64,000 nucleotides of DNA from NCBI RefSeq assembly GCF_000412335.2, contig NZ_KE161030.1:3425407-3489406 (forward strand), given 5' to 3'. This document shows positions 1 to 10,168 of the stretch, piece by piece. Under the pieces are notes generated by a model. The model was not told the DNA's origin, did no database searches, and saw only the letters and a program-made list of their open reading frames with translations. This DNA is from Cedecea davisae DSM 4568 (lineage in GTDB: Bacteria > Pseudomonadota > Gammaproteobacteria > Enterobacterales > Enterobacteriaceae). Numbering within the stretch: position 1 is the stretch's first letter; every line of letters starts with the position of its first letter. The position numbers and the translations under genes were made by a program.

Positions 1-183
1 CGTTGAGAGCCGGGGACAAGGGAGTGGCTTTTGGATTTAAATCGACATGGAATTTTAGTGTGGCTGCATATGAAGCAAACCGGAAGTGAACGGAATCCTT
101 TCCGAACTGACATAGACGGCTGTAACCAGTAGAGATAACCTCTATAAGCTCGGCTATGTTCCCGACGATCGCCCTCTTTCATT
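1..183. other. left edge, no gene seen
   Basis: No open frame with a plausible start, ribosome site or recognisable product is visible on either strand. It is probably intergenic DNA or the control region of a gene outside the window. It ends at the palindromic repeat that follows mtnK. Confidence 0.4.
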
Positions 184-216
184 CCCTCTCCCTCCGGGAG
201 AGGGTTAGGGTGAGGG
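184..216. repeat. single REP-like palindromic unit
   Basis: A GC-rich palindrome (ccctctccc, tcc, gggagaggg) is followed by the tail ttagggtgaggg. It lies 17 bp past the mtnK stop. The same unit forms arrays at 2566-2720 and 19166-19366, so this is one copy of a dispersed family at 3' ends. It may act as a transcript-end stabiliser or terminator; that role is inferred. Confidence 0.75.
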
Positions 217-232
217 CCCGTAAGGGAAAAAC

Positions 233-1432
233 TCAACCTTTCTGACGAACCCTGGCAATAAACTCCTCCACCGAATCCACCTGCCCGGCAATCAGAATCA
301 GGAATTTACCCAGCTCTATTGCGTGGCTGATGCAGGCCAGACGGGTCGCTTCATCTTCAATGCTTTCAAGATCGCTAACGTGAGACAGGCCGACAGAGCG
401 GCGGATAAGCTCGGTGCCGCAGAAACCTACCGCATCAATCCACACTTTTTGCAGGAATTGCTCGACGTAGCCTTCGGTTGCCAGCGCGGCGTCGCGGGTT
501 TCACTGCGGGCCAGAACGGTGAAACGCTCTGTGAAGGTGAGCCACAGTTCCTGAATATCTTTCAGGCGCTGCTCGCGATGGCTTGCCGCATCGCGCGGGC
601 CATAATGCCCCGGTAGCGCGCAGTAGTTCAGTAGCAGGTTGCCAACGGCGGTGCCGATGTCGAAACCAATCGGGCCAACGTATCCGAATTCGGCATCAAT
701 CGCCTTCAGGCTGCCTTCGGCGACAAAAATCGAGCCGCTGTGAATATCGCCGTGCAGCAGTGCCTCGGCGCTGGAGAAGAATTTATGTTTCAGCTGGGCT
801 ACCGCAAGCCTGAGATCGCGGTCGTTGCGCAGGGCCGCGACCTGCGGCTCCAGATCCGCCGGATAATTATTACGCTCATGAACCTGATACGGATCGTTGA
901 AGAACAGATCCTCGGTAATCTCGCACATTTCCGGGTTAATAAAACGCCCTACCAGCGCTTTTTTCGCGTGCGGATGCAGGTAAAAGTCGGAGGTGTGGAA
1001 CAGCGTTTTTGCGAGATAGTCGCCAAGCTGGCTCGCCGCCTGGGGGTAGTAAGCGCCCTTAACCAGCTCGCCGCGCCAGATACGATGGCTGGAGAGATCT
1101 TCCATCACCATCACCGCCAGCTCCGCGTCGTAATGCACCACGTTTACCGTGTGCTCCGGGCTGTGCCGATAGTGTTCAACCAGGGTCTGCGCTTCAATAC
1201 GCGCCCGGTCGAGAGTCAGCGGCCAGGACTCGCCCACGCAGCGCACATACGGCAGCGCCTGCTTAACGATAATCCGGCTAACGCCCTGGGTATCAAAGAT
1301 TTTAAAGACCAGGTTGAGGTTGCCGTCGCCCACTTCCTGCGCGTCCACCAGTTCTGAGGGCGAAGCCAGCCCGCCAAACTGTTGAGCGTATGCCACTGCA
1401 TCTGCGGCGTTAAAAGTGCGGTATTGCGACAT
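233..1432 (-). CDS. mtnK: S-methyl-5-thioribose kinase MtnK
   Basis: Phosphorylates 5-methylthioribose to methylthioribose-1-phosphate in the cytoplasm, the entry step of bacterial methionine salvage, supplying MtnA. The 399-residue product has the family's usual length. It belongs to the aminoglycoside-phosphotransferase-like kinase fold: the catalytic stretch [12 protein letters not shown] (His-x-Asp) and the following [14 protein letters not shown] metal-binding loop are visible. The start is the ATG at 1432 (MSQYRTF), preceded by a GAGAGG ribosome site; the frame stays open further upstream but would run into the control region. It is divergent from mtnA across a MetJ box array, so methionine repression of both genes is likely. 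Confidence 0.96.
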   Translation of the reverse strand: MSQYRTFNAADAVAYAQQFGGLASPSELVDAQEVGDGNLNLVFKIFDTQGVSRIIVKQALPYVRCVGESWPLTLDRARIEAQTLVEHYRHSPEHTVNVVHYDAELAVMVMEDLSSHRIWRGELVKGAYYPQAASQLGDYLAKTLFHTSDFYLHPHAKKALVGRFINPEMCEITEDLFFNDPYQVHERNNYPADLEPQVAALRNDRDLRLAVAQLKHKFFSSAEALLHGDIHSGSIFVAEGSLKAIDAEFGYVGPIGFDIGTAVGNLLLNYCALPGHYGPRDAASHREQRLKDIQELWLTFTERFTVLARSETRDAALATEGYVEQFLQKVWIDAVGFCGTELIRRSVGLSHVSDLESIEDEATRLACISHAIELGKFLILIAGQVDSVEEFIARVRQKG

Positions 1433-1462
1433 GGCGAGCCTCTCAGAAAATAAAATTAAACA

Positions 1463-1486
1463 AGACGTTTGGACGTCTATACATCT
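1463..1486. promoter_or_regulatory. tandem MetJ boxes between mtnK and mtnA
   Basis: Three contiguous 8-mers, AGACGTTT, GGACGTCT and ATACATCT, match the met-box consensus AGACGTCT at 7, 7 and 6 of 8 positions. Tandem boxes are how MetJ with S-adenosylmethionine binds cooperatively. The array lies in the 107-bp divergent gap, so it can repress mtnK and mtnA together. Confidence 0.85.
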
Positions 1487-1539
1487 GGAAGCCATGTTGG
1501 CACAATATGCTGCAACAACGCAACATGGAATTAACACAC

Positions 1540-2565
1540 ATGCAGAATTTAAAAACCACCAGCCTTGAAGTGAAGGATAGCCAGCTCTGGATCCTCGACC
1601 AGCAGGCGCTGCCGCAGCAAAAAAACTGGCTGGCCGCCCACACTGTAGAGCAGCTGGTTGCCCATATTCATACCCTGAGCGTGCGCGGCGCGCCGCTTAT
1701 CGGGCTGTCTGCCAGCCTGCTGTTGGCGCTGCTGGCGGAACAAGGTTTTTCCAAGCCGCAGCTTGCTGAAGCGCTGGAAACCCTCAGAGCCTCCCGCCCG
1801 ACCGCCGTAAACCTGATGAACAACCTCGACCGCATGAAGCAGGCCCTGGCGCAGGACGACTTTGTTGCGGCGCTGGGTGAGGAAGCGCTGCGCCTGGTGG
1901 CGGAAGATAAAGTGCTGTGCGACAACATCGCTACCGCGGGCGCAACGCTTGTGAAGCCCGGCAGCCGCCTGCTGACCCACTGCAACACCGGCGGCCTGGC
2001 TACCGCAGGCGTGGGCACCGCGCTCGGCGTTATCCAGCGCGCCTTCAGCGAAGGCAATGTTGCCAATGTTTGGGTGGATGAGACTCGCCCGCTGTTACAG
2101 GGCGGCAGGCTTACTGCCTGGGAGCTTGGCGAGCTGGGTATTCCGTATCAGCTTATCTGCGACTCTATGGCTGCCAGCCTGATGGGGAAAAAACAGGTTG
2201 ATGCTATTTGGGTGGGCGCGGACCGCATCGCGGCGAATGGCGACGTGGCAAATAAAATCGGCACCTACAGTCTGGCGGTGCTGGCGCATTACCACGGCAT
2301 TCCGTTTTACGTTGCTGCCCCGCATACTACGCTGGACAGAAGCTGCCCGAACGGCGAAGCGATTCCCATCGAACAGCGTGCGGCAAGCGAAGTCACGGGC
2401 GTGACGGGAAGTTTTGGCAGCGTGCAGTGGGCGCCGGAAAATGCGACGGTTTATAACCCGGCGTTTGATGTCACTCCGGCTGAATTGATTAGCGGCTGGA
2501 TTCTGGACACCGGCGTGGTGACGCCGGAACAGGTTCGGGATGGGGTATTTTTACCGCTGAAATAA
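1540..2565 (+). CDS. mtnA: methylthioribose-1-phosphate isomerase MtnA
   Basis: Converts methylthioribose-1-phosphate (aldose) to methylthioribulose-1-phosphate (ketose), the second step of methionine salvage. The 341-residue protein belongs to the eIF2B-alpha-like isomerase family. Visible family features are [11 protein letters not shown] near residue 54, the [10 protein letters not shown] loop containing the catalytic cysteine, [16 protein letters not shown], and [19 protein letters not shown] with the catalytic aspartate. I chose the ATG at 1540 (MQNLKTTSL), which fits the Klebsiella N terminus as I recall it. An upstream in-frame ATG at 1507 would place the N terminus close to the MetJ boxes. 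A palindromic repeat array follows directly. Confidence 0.96.
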   Translation: MQNLKTTSLEVKDSQLWILDQQALPQQKNWLAAHTVEQLVAHIHTLSVRGAPLIGLSASLLLALLAEQGFSKPQLAEALETLRASRPTAVNLMNNLDRMKQALAQDDFVAALGEEALRLVAEDKVLCDNIATAGATLVKPGSRLLTHCNTGGLATAGVGTALGVIQRAFSEGNVANVWVDETRPLLQGGRLTAWELGELGIPYQLICDSMAASLMGKKQVDAIWVGADRIAANGDVANKIGTYSLAVLAHYHGIPFYVAAPHTTLDRSCPNGEAIPIEQRAASEVTGVTGSFGSVQWAPENATVYNPAFDVTPAELISGWILDTGVVTPEQVRDGVFLPLK

Positions 2566-2720
2566 CCCCCCTCATCCTGACCTTCTCCCCAAAGGGGAGA
2601 AGGGATAAAAAATGCAGTAAACCTACCCTTTGCCCTCTCCCCAAAGGGGAGAAGGGATAAAAGTACGGCAGCCCCACTCTTTTCCCCCTCTCCCCTTTGG
2701 GGAGAGGGCCGGGGTGAGGG
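2566..2720. repeat. array of three REP-like palindromes
   Basis: Three palindromes of the form ttctcccc-aaa-ggggagaa or cctctcccc-ttt-ggggagagg are centred near 2593, 2645 and 2698, a period of about 52 bp. The outer ends are inverted: ccctcatcctgacc on the left and ggccggggtgaggg on the right. The array fills the gap between the convergent mtnA and mtnD. It belongs to the same family as 184-216 and 19166-19366. Confidence 0.85.
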
Positions 2721-2732
2721 TCAAATCACAAA

Positions 2733-3275
2733 CTACGGCAGGCGCGGGTAAGCATCCGCAATCGCATCACCGGTAAAGTGAGCCACCCAGCCTTCCGGGT
2801 TATCGAAAATGCGGATCGCAGTAAAGTGCGGCTCGGAACCCATATCAAACCAGTGCGGCGTACCGGCCGGAACGGAGATCAAATCGTTTTTCTCGCACAG
2901 GATCTGATAGACACGGCCATCCAGATGCAGGCAGAACAGTCCTGCGCCCTCAACAAAGAAACGTACTTCATCTTCGCCGTGGGTATGCTCGGAGAGGAAT
3001 TTGGTGCGCAGCACGTCTTTTTGCGGGTTATCGGCACGCAGGCTGATAACATCCCAACTTTGATAGCCCTTCTCTTCCACCAGCTTATCGATAGCGTGCT
3101 GATAGGCGTTGATGACCGTTTCAGGCGTAGGGTTGGCTCCTAAATCCTGGTTAGCTTCCCAGCGCTCAAAACGCACGTCTTTAGCGTTTAGCTGCTCGCG
3201 AATTTGCTCCGCATCCGTGCTGTGCCATACCGGCTCCTTTGCTTCGGTATCGGTAAAAATGGTTAATGCGCTCAT
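2733..3275 (-). CDS. mtnD: acireductone dioxygenase MtnD
   Basis: Oxidises the acireductone produced by MtnC to formate and 4-methylthio-2-oxobutanoate, the direct keto precursor of methionine; with Ni instead of Fe, family members run an off-pathway reaction. The 180-residue protein is a single cupin. The metal-binding stretch [15 protein letters not shown] near residue 95 supplies two histidines and a glutamate, and a later histidine lies in [10 protein letters not shown]. Its ATG overlaps the mtnC stop by 4 bp, so the two are translationally coupled. Confidence 0.97.
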   Translation of the reverse strand: MSALTIFTDTEAKEPVWHSTDAEQIREQLNAKDVRFERWEANQDLGANPTPETVINAYQHAIDKLVEEKGYQSWDVISLRADNPQKDVLRTKFLSEHTHGEDEVRFFVEGAGLFCLHLDGRVYQILCEKNDLISVPAGTPHWFDMGSEPHFTAIRIFDNPEGWVAHFTGDAIADAYPRLP

Positions 3276-3955
3276 GAAGAAAACGACTCCGGATTAATGT
3301 GGTCGAAACGGTTGACCTGGCGATGGCTGCTGGCTTCGTCGGCCTCGCCGCGAATCAGCTGTACGGTATTCCAGCCCGCTTCCCGTGCGGCATCCAGCTC
3401 CTGGTGAATATCAGACAAGAACAGCAGCGCTTCGGGCGCAATGCCGGTCTGCTGCGCGATGTTGCGATAGGACTGCACTTCACGCTTGGCGCCGACATGG
3501 GTATCAAAGTATCCGCTAAACAAGCCGGTGATATCGCCGGCGTCGCTGTAGCCAAATAACAGCTTCTGCGCCGCCACCGAGCCGGACGAATAAACGTACA
3601 AATCAACACCCTGCTGCTTCCAGGCCTCCAGCGCGGGCAGAACGTCATCATAGAGATGGCCGGTGAAGTCACCATTCACGTAGCCATCCCGCCAGATTAA
3701 GCCCTGCAGCGCCTTCAGTGCGGTAGATTTACGATCTACATCCATGAAACTAAATAATGTCTCAATCAGCCGGTCAATATCCGCCTGCGGTTCATTAATT
3801 TCCGTCCGCAGGTCGTTGAGGATTTCGCTAATCTCGTTGTGGTGCTCGCGCACATACCCGGCCAGCCGCTCGCGGGCGTAGGGAAAAAGGATGTTATGCA
3901 CGAAGCGGATGTCGCTGGTGGTGCCTTCAATATCGGTAACAATGGCGCGGATCAT
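3272..3955 (-). CDS. mtnC: enolase-phosphatase E1 MtnC
   Basis: Bifunctional HAD-superfamily enzyme that enolises 2,3-diketo-5-methylthiopentyl-1-phosphate and then dephosphorylates it to the acireductone used by MtnD. It has 227 residues, the usual length. HAD motif I is unmistakable at the N terminus ([12 protein letters not shown], nucleophile Asp then Glu), with motif [11 protein letters not shown] and motif [22 protein letters not shown] ribosome site precedes the ATG at 3955. It is the first gene of a two-gene unit with mtnD and is divergent from mtnE across a MetJ box. Its substrate-producing enzyme MtnB is not encoded nearby. Confidence 0.97.
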   Translation of the reverse strand: MIRAIVTDIEGTTSDIRFVHNILFPYARERLAGYVREHHNEISEILNDLRTEINEPQADIDRLIETLFSFMDVDRKSTALKALQGLIWRDGYVNGDFTGHLYDDVLPALEAWKQQGVDLYVYSSGSVAAQKLLFGYSDAGDITGLFSGYFDTHVGAKREVQSYRNIAQQTGIAPEALLFLSDIHQELDAAREAGWNTVQLIRGEADEASSHRQVNRFDHINPESFSS

Positions 3956-4010
3956 TCTCTCTCCAGCCGTTAGCTCGGCTTTATGTTGGCAACGAGTGTC
4001 ATTATTATTT

Positions 4011-4034
4011 AGACGTCTAAGCGTCTTGATTGCT
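4011..4034. promoter_or_regulatory. MetJ boxes between mtnC and mtnE
   Basis: A perfect met box AGACGTCT (4011-4018) is followed directly by AAGCGTCT (6 of 8). A third 8-mer, TGATTGCT, is weak. The site lies in the 150-bp divergent gap and can serve mtnCD and mtnE together, matching the arrangement between mtnK and mtnA. Confidence 0.8.
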
Positions 4035-4105
4035 AAATCTTAACATCGTGTTATAGTCCCGGCAACACAGGGAAACACACGCATCACGTTTAAGGTCGTA
4101 GAATA

Positions 4106-5266
4106 ATGAGCCACTCCCCTTTGATTCCAGAAAGCAAACTGCCGGCACTCGGCACCACTATCTTTAGTCAGATGAGCGCGCTGGCGCAGCAGCATAAGGC
4201 TATCAATCTTTCGCAGGGCTTCCCGGATTTTGACGGCCCGCGCTATTTACAGGAGCGCCTGGCGTATCACGTTAGCCAGGGCGCCAACCAGTACGCGCCG
4301 ATGACCGGCGTGCAGGCGCTGCGCGAAGCCATTGCCGATAAAACTCAAAAACTATACGGCCACAAACCTGATGCCAACAGCGACATCACCGTTACCGCTG
4401 GCGCAACCGAAGCGCTTTACGCCGCGATAACCGCTCTGGTTCGCCCTGGCGACGAAGTTATCTGTTTTGATCCGAGTTACGACAGCTACGCCCCGGCCGT
4501 GACGCTTTCCGGCGGCGTACTCAAACGTATTGCGCTCCAGCCGCCGCACTTCCGCGTTGACTGGCAGGAGTTTGCGGCGCTGCTTAGCCCGCGTACTCGC
4601 CTGGTTATTCTTAACACACCGCATAACCCGTCCGCTACCGTGTGGCATAAAAGTGATTTTGCCGCGCTGTGGCAGGCCATTGAGCAGCATGAGGTTTATG
4701 TTCTCAGCGACGAGGTTTATGAGCATATTTGCTTCGATGAAGAAGGCCACGCCAGCGTGCTTGCTCATCCGCAGCTGCGCGAGCGCGCTATCGCCGTCTC
4801 TTCGTTCGGGAAAACCTTCCATATGACCGGCTGGAAGGTGGGTTATTGCGTGGCTCCGGCGGCGCTTAGCGCCGAGCTGCGCAAAGTGCACCAGTACCTG
4901 ACGTTCGCAGTTAACACCCCGGCGCAGCTCGCCATTGCGGATATGCTGAACGCCGAGCCGGAGCACTATCAGGAATTGCCTGAGTTCTATCGCGCCCGCC
5001 GCGACCGCTTTATTGAAGCGTTAGCCGACAGCCGTTTTGAAATTCTGCCGTGCGAAGGCACCTACTTCCTGCTGGCGGACTACAGCGCAATCTCCGACCT
5101 GGATGACGTGAGTTTCTGCCAGTGGCTGACGAAGGAAGTGGGCGTGGCGGCAATCCCGCTTTCGGTATTCTGCGCGGACGCGTTCCCGCACAAGCTGATT
5201 CGCCTGTGCTTTGCCAAACAAGAAGCCACGCTTGATGCAGCGGCCGAGAGATTGTGCAGGGTTTGA
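4106..5266 (+). CDS. mtnE: methionine aminotransferase (YbdL/MtnE type)
   Basis: PLP-dependent class I/II aminotransferase expected to transaminate 4-methylthio-2-oxobutanoate to methionine, the last salvage step. Its 386 residues equal E. coli YbdL, a known methionine-preferring transaminase. Fold type I features: SQGFPDF near the start, NTPHNPSATVW, SDEVYEHICFD (PLP aspartate), the Schiff-base lysine in SFGKTFHMTGWKVGY, and the C-terminal arginine in KLIRLCFA. The clustering with mtnC and mtnD behind a shared MetJ site supports the salvage role. It ends convergently with hda at a shared hairpin. Confidence 0.93.
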   Translation: MSHSPLIPESKLPALGTTIFSQMSALAQQHKAINLSQGFPDFDGPRYLQERLAYHVSQGANQYAPMTGVQALREAIADKTQKLYGHKPDANSDITVTAGATEALYAAITALVRPGDEVICFDPSYDSYAPAVTLSGGVLKRIALQPPHFRVDWQEFAALLSPRTRLVILNTPHNPSATVWHKSDFAALWQAIEQHEVYVLSDEVYEHICFDEEGHASVLAHPQLRERAIAVSSFGKTFHMTGWKVGYCVAPAALSAELRKVHQYLTFAVNTPAQLAIADMLNAEPEHYQELPEFYRARRDRFIEALADSRFEILPCEGTYFLLADYSAISDLDDVSFCQWLTKEVGVAAIPLSVFCADAFPHKLIRLCFAKQEATLDAAAERLCRV

Positions 5267-5273
5267 GCCTGAA

Positions 5274-5295
5274 TTCCCCGTCGCAGGACGGGGAA
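5274..5295. terminator. bidirectional hairpin between mtnE and hda
   Basis: A perfect 9-bp stem (ttccccgtc and gacggggaa) with loop gcag sits in the 31-bp gap between two convergent stop codons. The U-tracts are poor on both sides, so termination strength is uncertain. Confidence 0.6.
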
Positions 5296-5297
5296 GA

Positions 5298-5999
5298 TTA
5301 AAGCCCGAGAATTTCTTTGACGAACGGAATGGTGAGCTTGCGCTGGGCGGTGATTGAAGCGCGATCGAGCTGATCGAGCGTCATAAACAGAGTGCGCATT
5401 TCGCGGTCGAGGCGTTTAAGCAGAAAACGACCCACGTCTTCCGGCAGTTCAAAACCGCGCAGGCGGGCACGCAGCTGGAGCGCCTGTAATTTGTCGTTAT
5501 CGGAAAGCGGCTGTAGCTTGTAGATTTGCCCCCAGTCGAGCCGCGAAGCCAGATCCGGTAATTGCAGATTTAACTGACGCGGAGGGCGATCGCCGGTGAT
5601 CAGCAGGCGCGTTTTGCCGGACTCGAGAATGCGGTTATAAAGATTGAAGATCGCCATTTCCCACGGTTCATCCCCCGCCACGCATTCAATGTTATCGATG
5701 CACACCAGAGAAAGCTGTTCCATGCCGTCGAGCACTTCCGGTACGAACCAGGTGCGCTTATCCAGCGGCACATAGCCCACGGCTTCACCACGCTGGGAAA
5801 GCTCCGCGCACGCGGCATGAAGCAGATGGCTTCGCCCGCCGCCTTCGCGCGACCAGAAATAGATATACCCGCTGTGATCCTGACGGAGAACCGCTTGCAG
5901 CGCGGCTAACAAAGAAGGGTTGTCGCCCGGCCAGAAACTCGCAAAGGTTTCATCGTCGGGAAGATAGAGTGGCAGTGAGAGCTGTGCCGGCGTATTCAG
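5298..5999 (-). CDS. hda: DnaA regulatory inactivator Hda (CTG start)
   Basis: AAA+ protein that, bound to the DNA-loaded beta clamp, stimulates ATP hydrolysis by DnaA after initiation and so prevents re-initiation. The N-terminal clamp-binding motif QLSLPL is present, followed by the nucleotide-binding loop [12 protein letters not shown], the Walker B-like LVCIDNIE, and the arginine-rich [11 protein letters not shown] region. E. coli Hda is reported to start at CUG (LNTPAQL); the same CTG occurs here at 5999 with GAGGT a few bases upstream, giving 233 residues as in E. coli. An in-frame ATG at 6014 would add five residues but would put the ribosome site inside the coding sequence. Confidence 0.95.
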   Translation of the reverse strand: MNTPAQLSLPLYLPDDETFASFWPGDNPSLLAALQAVLRQDHSGYIYFWSREGGGRSHLLHAACAELSQRGEAVGYVPLDKRTWFVPEVLDGMEQLSLVCIDNIECVAGDEPWEMAIFNLYNRILESGKTRLLITGDRPPRQLNLQLPDLASRLDWGQIYKLQPLSDNDKLQALQLRARLRGFELPEDVGRFLLKRLDREMRTLFMTLDQLDRASITAQRKLTIPFVKEILGL

Positions 6000-6063
6000 A
6001 AGTACCTCAACCATAACAGGCAGAAAATCGCGATGAGTCTACCACAGTTTTGGGGGTGGATAG

Positions 6064-6087
6064 AACCGGGCGAGGATCCGCCCGGTT
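6064..6087. terminator. hairpin downstream of uraA
   Basis: The stem aaccgggcg and cgcccggtt surrounds a short loop 10 bp beyond the uraA stop. On the minus strand it is followed by TTCTATCC, a weak U-rich tail. It probably ends upp-uraA transcripts before hda. Confidence 0.6.
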
Positions 6088-6096
6088 TTAAGAGGA

Positions 6097-7383
6097 TTAC
6101 GACTGGGCGTCGTTCTCTTTGGCGTCCAGAACAACTTCTTCCGGGCGCAGGATGCTAATCAGCTTGAAGATCAGGCTCAGGCCCACGCCAACGATAGTCG
6201 CCAGCGCCATGCCCTTCAGTTCGGCCGCGCCGATGTGAACTTTCGCGCCGCTCACGCCGATAATCAGGATAACTGAAGTCAGGATCAGGTTTTGCGCTTT
6301 GCTGTAATCCACTTTGGACTCGATCAGCACACGAATACCGGACGCGCCGATCACTCCGTAAAGCAGCAGGGAAACGCCGCCCATAACCGGCACCGGGATA
6401 ATTTGGATAGCCGCCGCCAGCTTGCCCACGCAGGAAAGCAGAATCGCGATGATCGCCGCGCCGCCGATAACCCAGGTGGAGTAAACGCGGGTGATGGCCA
6501 TTACGCCGATGTTCTCGCCGTAGGTAGTGTTTGGCGTGGAGCCGAAGAAGCCGGAGAAAATGGTCGAGATGCCGTTAGCAAACATCGAGCGGTGCAGGCC
6601 CGGGTCGCGGATCAGGTCTTTTTTAACGATGTTGGCAGTCACCACCAGGTGGCCAACGTGCTCGGCAATCACCACCAGCGCGGCAGGCAGGATGGTGAAG
6701 ATAGCGAACCATTCAAAACGCGGCGTGTAGAAGGTTGGCAGCGCGAACCAGTGCGCTTCGCGAATTGGCGTAACATCAACCACGCCCATCGCGAAGGAGA
6801 GCGCGTAGCCCGCCAGTACGCCGATAAGGATCGGGATAATCGCCATAAAGCCGCGGAACAGCACCGAGCCGAATACCGTTACCGCCAGCGTCACCAGCGA
6901 AATGATAATGGTGGTGGAATCAGGCGAGCTGCCTTCGGCCGGTAACAGGCCAGCCATGTTGGCTGCTACGCCAGCCAGCTCCAGACCGATGACGGCAACA
7001 ATCGCGCCCATTGCCGCAGGCGGGAACATCACGTCCAGCCAGCCGGTGCCGGCTTTTTTCACAATCAGCGCCACGATGCAGAACAGCACGCCGCACATAA
7101 TAAAGCCGCCCAGCGCCACTTCATAACCCAGCGGCAACAGCAGCAGCACGGGAGAGATAAACGCGAAGCTTGAGCCCAGGTAAGCCGGGATTTTACCTTT
7201 ACAGATAAACAGATACAGCAGCGTGCCGAGGCCGTTAAACAGCAGCACCGTGGCCGGGTTAATGTGGAACAGAATCGGCACCAGGACCGTTGCGCCGAAC
7301 ATGGCAAACAGATGCTGAAGACTTAACGGAATCGTTTGCAATAAAGGTGGTCTTTCACTGACCCCGATAGCACGGCGTGTCAT
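6097..7383 (-). CDS. uraA: uracil permease UraA
   Basis: Inner-membrane uracil:proton symporter of the nucleobase-ascorbate transporter (NCS2) family. The 428 residues match E. coli UraA (429). The sequence is almost wholly hydrophobic, consistent with the 14-segment fold. Diagnostic stretches include FGATVLVPILF near residue 29, VIAEHVGHLVVTANIV around residue 241 with the uracil-binding glutamate, and GFFGSTPNTTYGENIGVMAITRVYS with the second binding glutamate. It follows upp on the minus strand after an 85-bp gap holding a strong hairpin, which can lower uraA expression relative to upp. Confidence 0.97.
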   Translation of the reverse strand: MTRRAIGVSERPPLLQTIPLSLQHLFAMFGATVLVPILFHINPATVLLFNGLGTLLYLFICKGKIPAYLGSSFAFISPVLLLLPLGYEVALGGFIMCGVLFCIVALIVKKAGTGWLDVMFPPAAMGAIVAVIGLELAGVAANMAGLLPAEGSSPDSTTIIISLVTLAVTVFGSVLFRGFMAIIPILIGVLAGYALSFAMGVVDVTPIREAHWFALPTFYTPRFEWFAIFTILPAALVVIAEHVGHLVVTANIVKKDLIRDPGLHRSMFANGISTIFSGFFGSTPNTTYGENIGVMAITRVYSTWVIGGAAIIAILLSCVGKLAAAIQIIPVPVMGGVSLLLYGVIGASGIRVLIESKVDYSKAQNLILTSVILIIGVSGAKVHIGAAELKGMALATIVGVGLSLIFKLISILRPEEVVLDAKENDAQS

Positions 7384-7433
7384 GTTGGTTTTCCTCTGAG
7401 TATGATTTTAGACGTACGGTGTTTGCTGAAATC

Positions 7434-7461
7434 AAAAAAAAGCCGACTTTCGAAGTCGGCT
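7434..7461 (-). terminator. attenuating terminator between upp and uraA
   Basis: A perfect 9-bp stem (agccgactt and aagtcggct, loop tcg) is followed on the minus strand by an unbroken run of T. It lies just after the upp stop and before uraA, so it is a strong intrinsic terminator that would pass only part of the transcripts to uraA. Confidence 0.85.
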
Positions 7462-7468
7462 GCTTTTA

Positions 7469-8095
7469 TTATTTAGTACCAAATATCTTGTCGCCCGCGT
7501 CGCCGAGGCCGGGAATAATGTACCCGTGCTCGTTCAGCCCCTGGTCGATAGAAGCGGTGAACAGCTCCACGTCCGGGTGGGCTTTTTCCAGCGCCGCGAT
7601 GCCTTCCGGCGCGGCAACCAGAACCAGTACTTTAATGCTGGTGCAGCCCGCTTTTTTCAGCAGGTCGATAGTGGCAATCATGGAACCGCCGGTCGCCAGC
7701 ATCGGGTCAACCACCAGCGCCATGCGCTCTTCTATATTAGAAACCAGCTTCTGGAAGTAAGGAACCGGCTGCAGGGTCTCTTCGTCACGGTAAACGCCCA
7801 CCACGCTGATACGCGCGCTTGGTACGTTTTCCAGCACCCCTTCCATCATGCCAAGACCGGCACGCAGGATTGGCACTACGGTAATTTTCTTACCTTTGAT
7901 CTGGTCGATTTCCACCGGGCCGTTCCAGCCTTCGATGGTGACCTTCTCGGTTTCCAGATCCGCAGTGGCTTCGTAAGTCAGCAGGCTGCCAACTTCTGAG
8001 GCGAGTTCACGAAAGCGCTTGGTGCTGATGTCTTGCTCACGCATCAGGCCCAGCTTGTGTTTGACGAGTGGGTGTTTCACTTCCACGATCTTCAT
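7469..8095 (-). CDS. upp: uracil phosphoribosyltransferase Upp
   Basis: Joins uracil and PRPP to form UMP, the cytoplasmic partner of the UraA permease in pyrimidine salvage. The 208 residues equal the E. coli protein. The PRPP-binding loop [19 protein letters not shown] lies around residue 131, and the uracil-binding C terminus [19 protein letters not shown] is intact. The ribosome site GGGGGAGAAAG precedes the ATG at 8095. It is divergent from purM; the 224-bp gap holds the PurR box nearer purM. Confidence 0.98.
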   Translation of the reverse strand: MKIVEVKHPLVKHKLGLMREQDISTKRFRELASEVGSLLTYEATADLETEKVTIEGWNGPVEIDQIKGKKITVVPILRAGLGMMEGVLENVPSARISVVGVYRDEETLQPVPYFQKLVSNIEERMALVVDPMLATGGSMIATIDLLKKAGCTSIKVLVLVAAPEGIAALEKAHPDVELFTASIDQGLNEHGYIIPGLGDAGDKIFGTK

Positions 8096-8244
8096 ACTCT
8101 TTCTCCCCCGAGATAGTTGGCTACCACAAAAAAAATCGCCGGATTATACCGCTTTTTTGCCGCTGCGCTACAGCTAATGGGATGATCGAGATCAACCGGA
8201 CTGGAATGAGTCTATCTCAGGAATTCTTTTCTTGCCGATGATAA

Positions 8245-9356
<1,112 letters not shown>

Positions 9357-9357
<1 letters not shown>

Positions 9358-9995
9358 TGAAACACATCGTGGTGCTGATTTCCGGCAACGGAAGTAACCT
9401 GCAGGCCATTATTGACGCCTGCAAGCAGAAGAAGATAAACGGCACCATCAGCGCGGTGTTCAGTAACAAGGCCGAAGCCTTCGGCCTTGAACGCGCCCGC
9501 GAAGCCGGCATTGCTGCCCATGCTCTGGCGGCCAGCGAGTTCGCCAGTCGCGAAGCGTTCGACCGCCAGTTGATGCAGGAAATAGACGCTTACGCACCGG
9601 ACGTTGTGGTGCTGGCGGGCTATATGCGCATTCTTAGCCCGGCTTTTGTGGCTCGCTACAGCGGCCGCCTGCTCAACATCCACCCTTCACTGCTGCCGAA
9701 ATACCCCGGCCTGCATACGCACCGCCAGGTGCTGGAAAACGGCGATGAAGAGCACGGCACGTCGGTGCACTTTGTTACCGATGAGCTGGACGGCGGGCCG
9801 GTTATTTTGCAGGCCAAGGTGCCGGTGTTTGAGGGCGATGACGAAGATGATGTTACCGCCCGCGTTCAGCACCAGGAGCACGCTATCTACCCTCTGGTCG
9901 TCAGCTGGTTCCTTGAAGACCGCCTGAAAATGCGCCACAACGCTGCCTGGCTGGACGGCGTACAGCTGCCCCCGCAGGGATACGCAGCAGAATAA
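9357..9995 (+). CDS. purN: phosphoribosylglycinamide formyltransferase PurN
   Basis: Transfers a formyl group from 10-formyl-tetrahydrofolate to GAR, the third step of purine synthesis. The 212 residues match the E. coli length. The N-terminal VVLISGNGSNLQAI binds phosphate; the catalytic Asn-His-Asp set lies in NIHPSLLPKYPGLHTH and HFVTDELDGG. It shares one base with the purM stop and is followed by an intrinsic terminator, so purMN is a closed two-gene unit. Confidence 0.98.
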
Positions 9996-10002
9996 TGACG
10001 GT

Positions 10003-10026
10003 AAAAAGGGCTTCGGCCCTTTTTTT
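10003..10026 (+). terminator. terminator of purMN
   Basis: An aaaaaggg-cttc-ggcccttttttt hairpin with A- and T-tracts starts 8 bp after the purN stop. This is a textbook intrinsic terminator with a stable loop. Confidence 0.92.
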
Positions 10027-10168
10027 GTATTTATCTCTCATAAAGTTGTCATGGTCAGATGAGAGACTTTCATCTGCATAGTTGGACATTCTCCGCTAAA
10101 GCTCGCCATAATAACTGACGTGACGGTGACGGCATTGCCACGTCCACGAAAACGGAGTGTGAGGACTA

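Noticed and set aside
10027-10168. PhoB box before ppk
   Set aside because: TTGTCATGG and similar fragments occur, but I could not find two direct 7-mers with the required 11-bp period. A matrix scan would decide.
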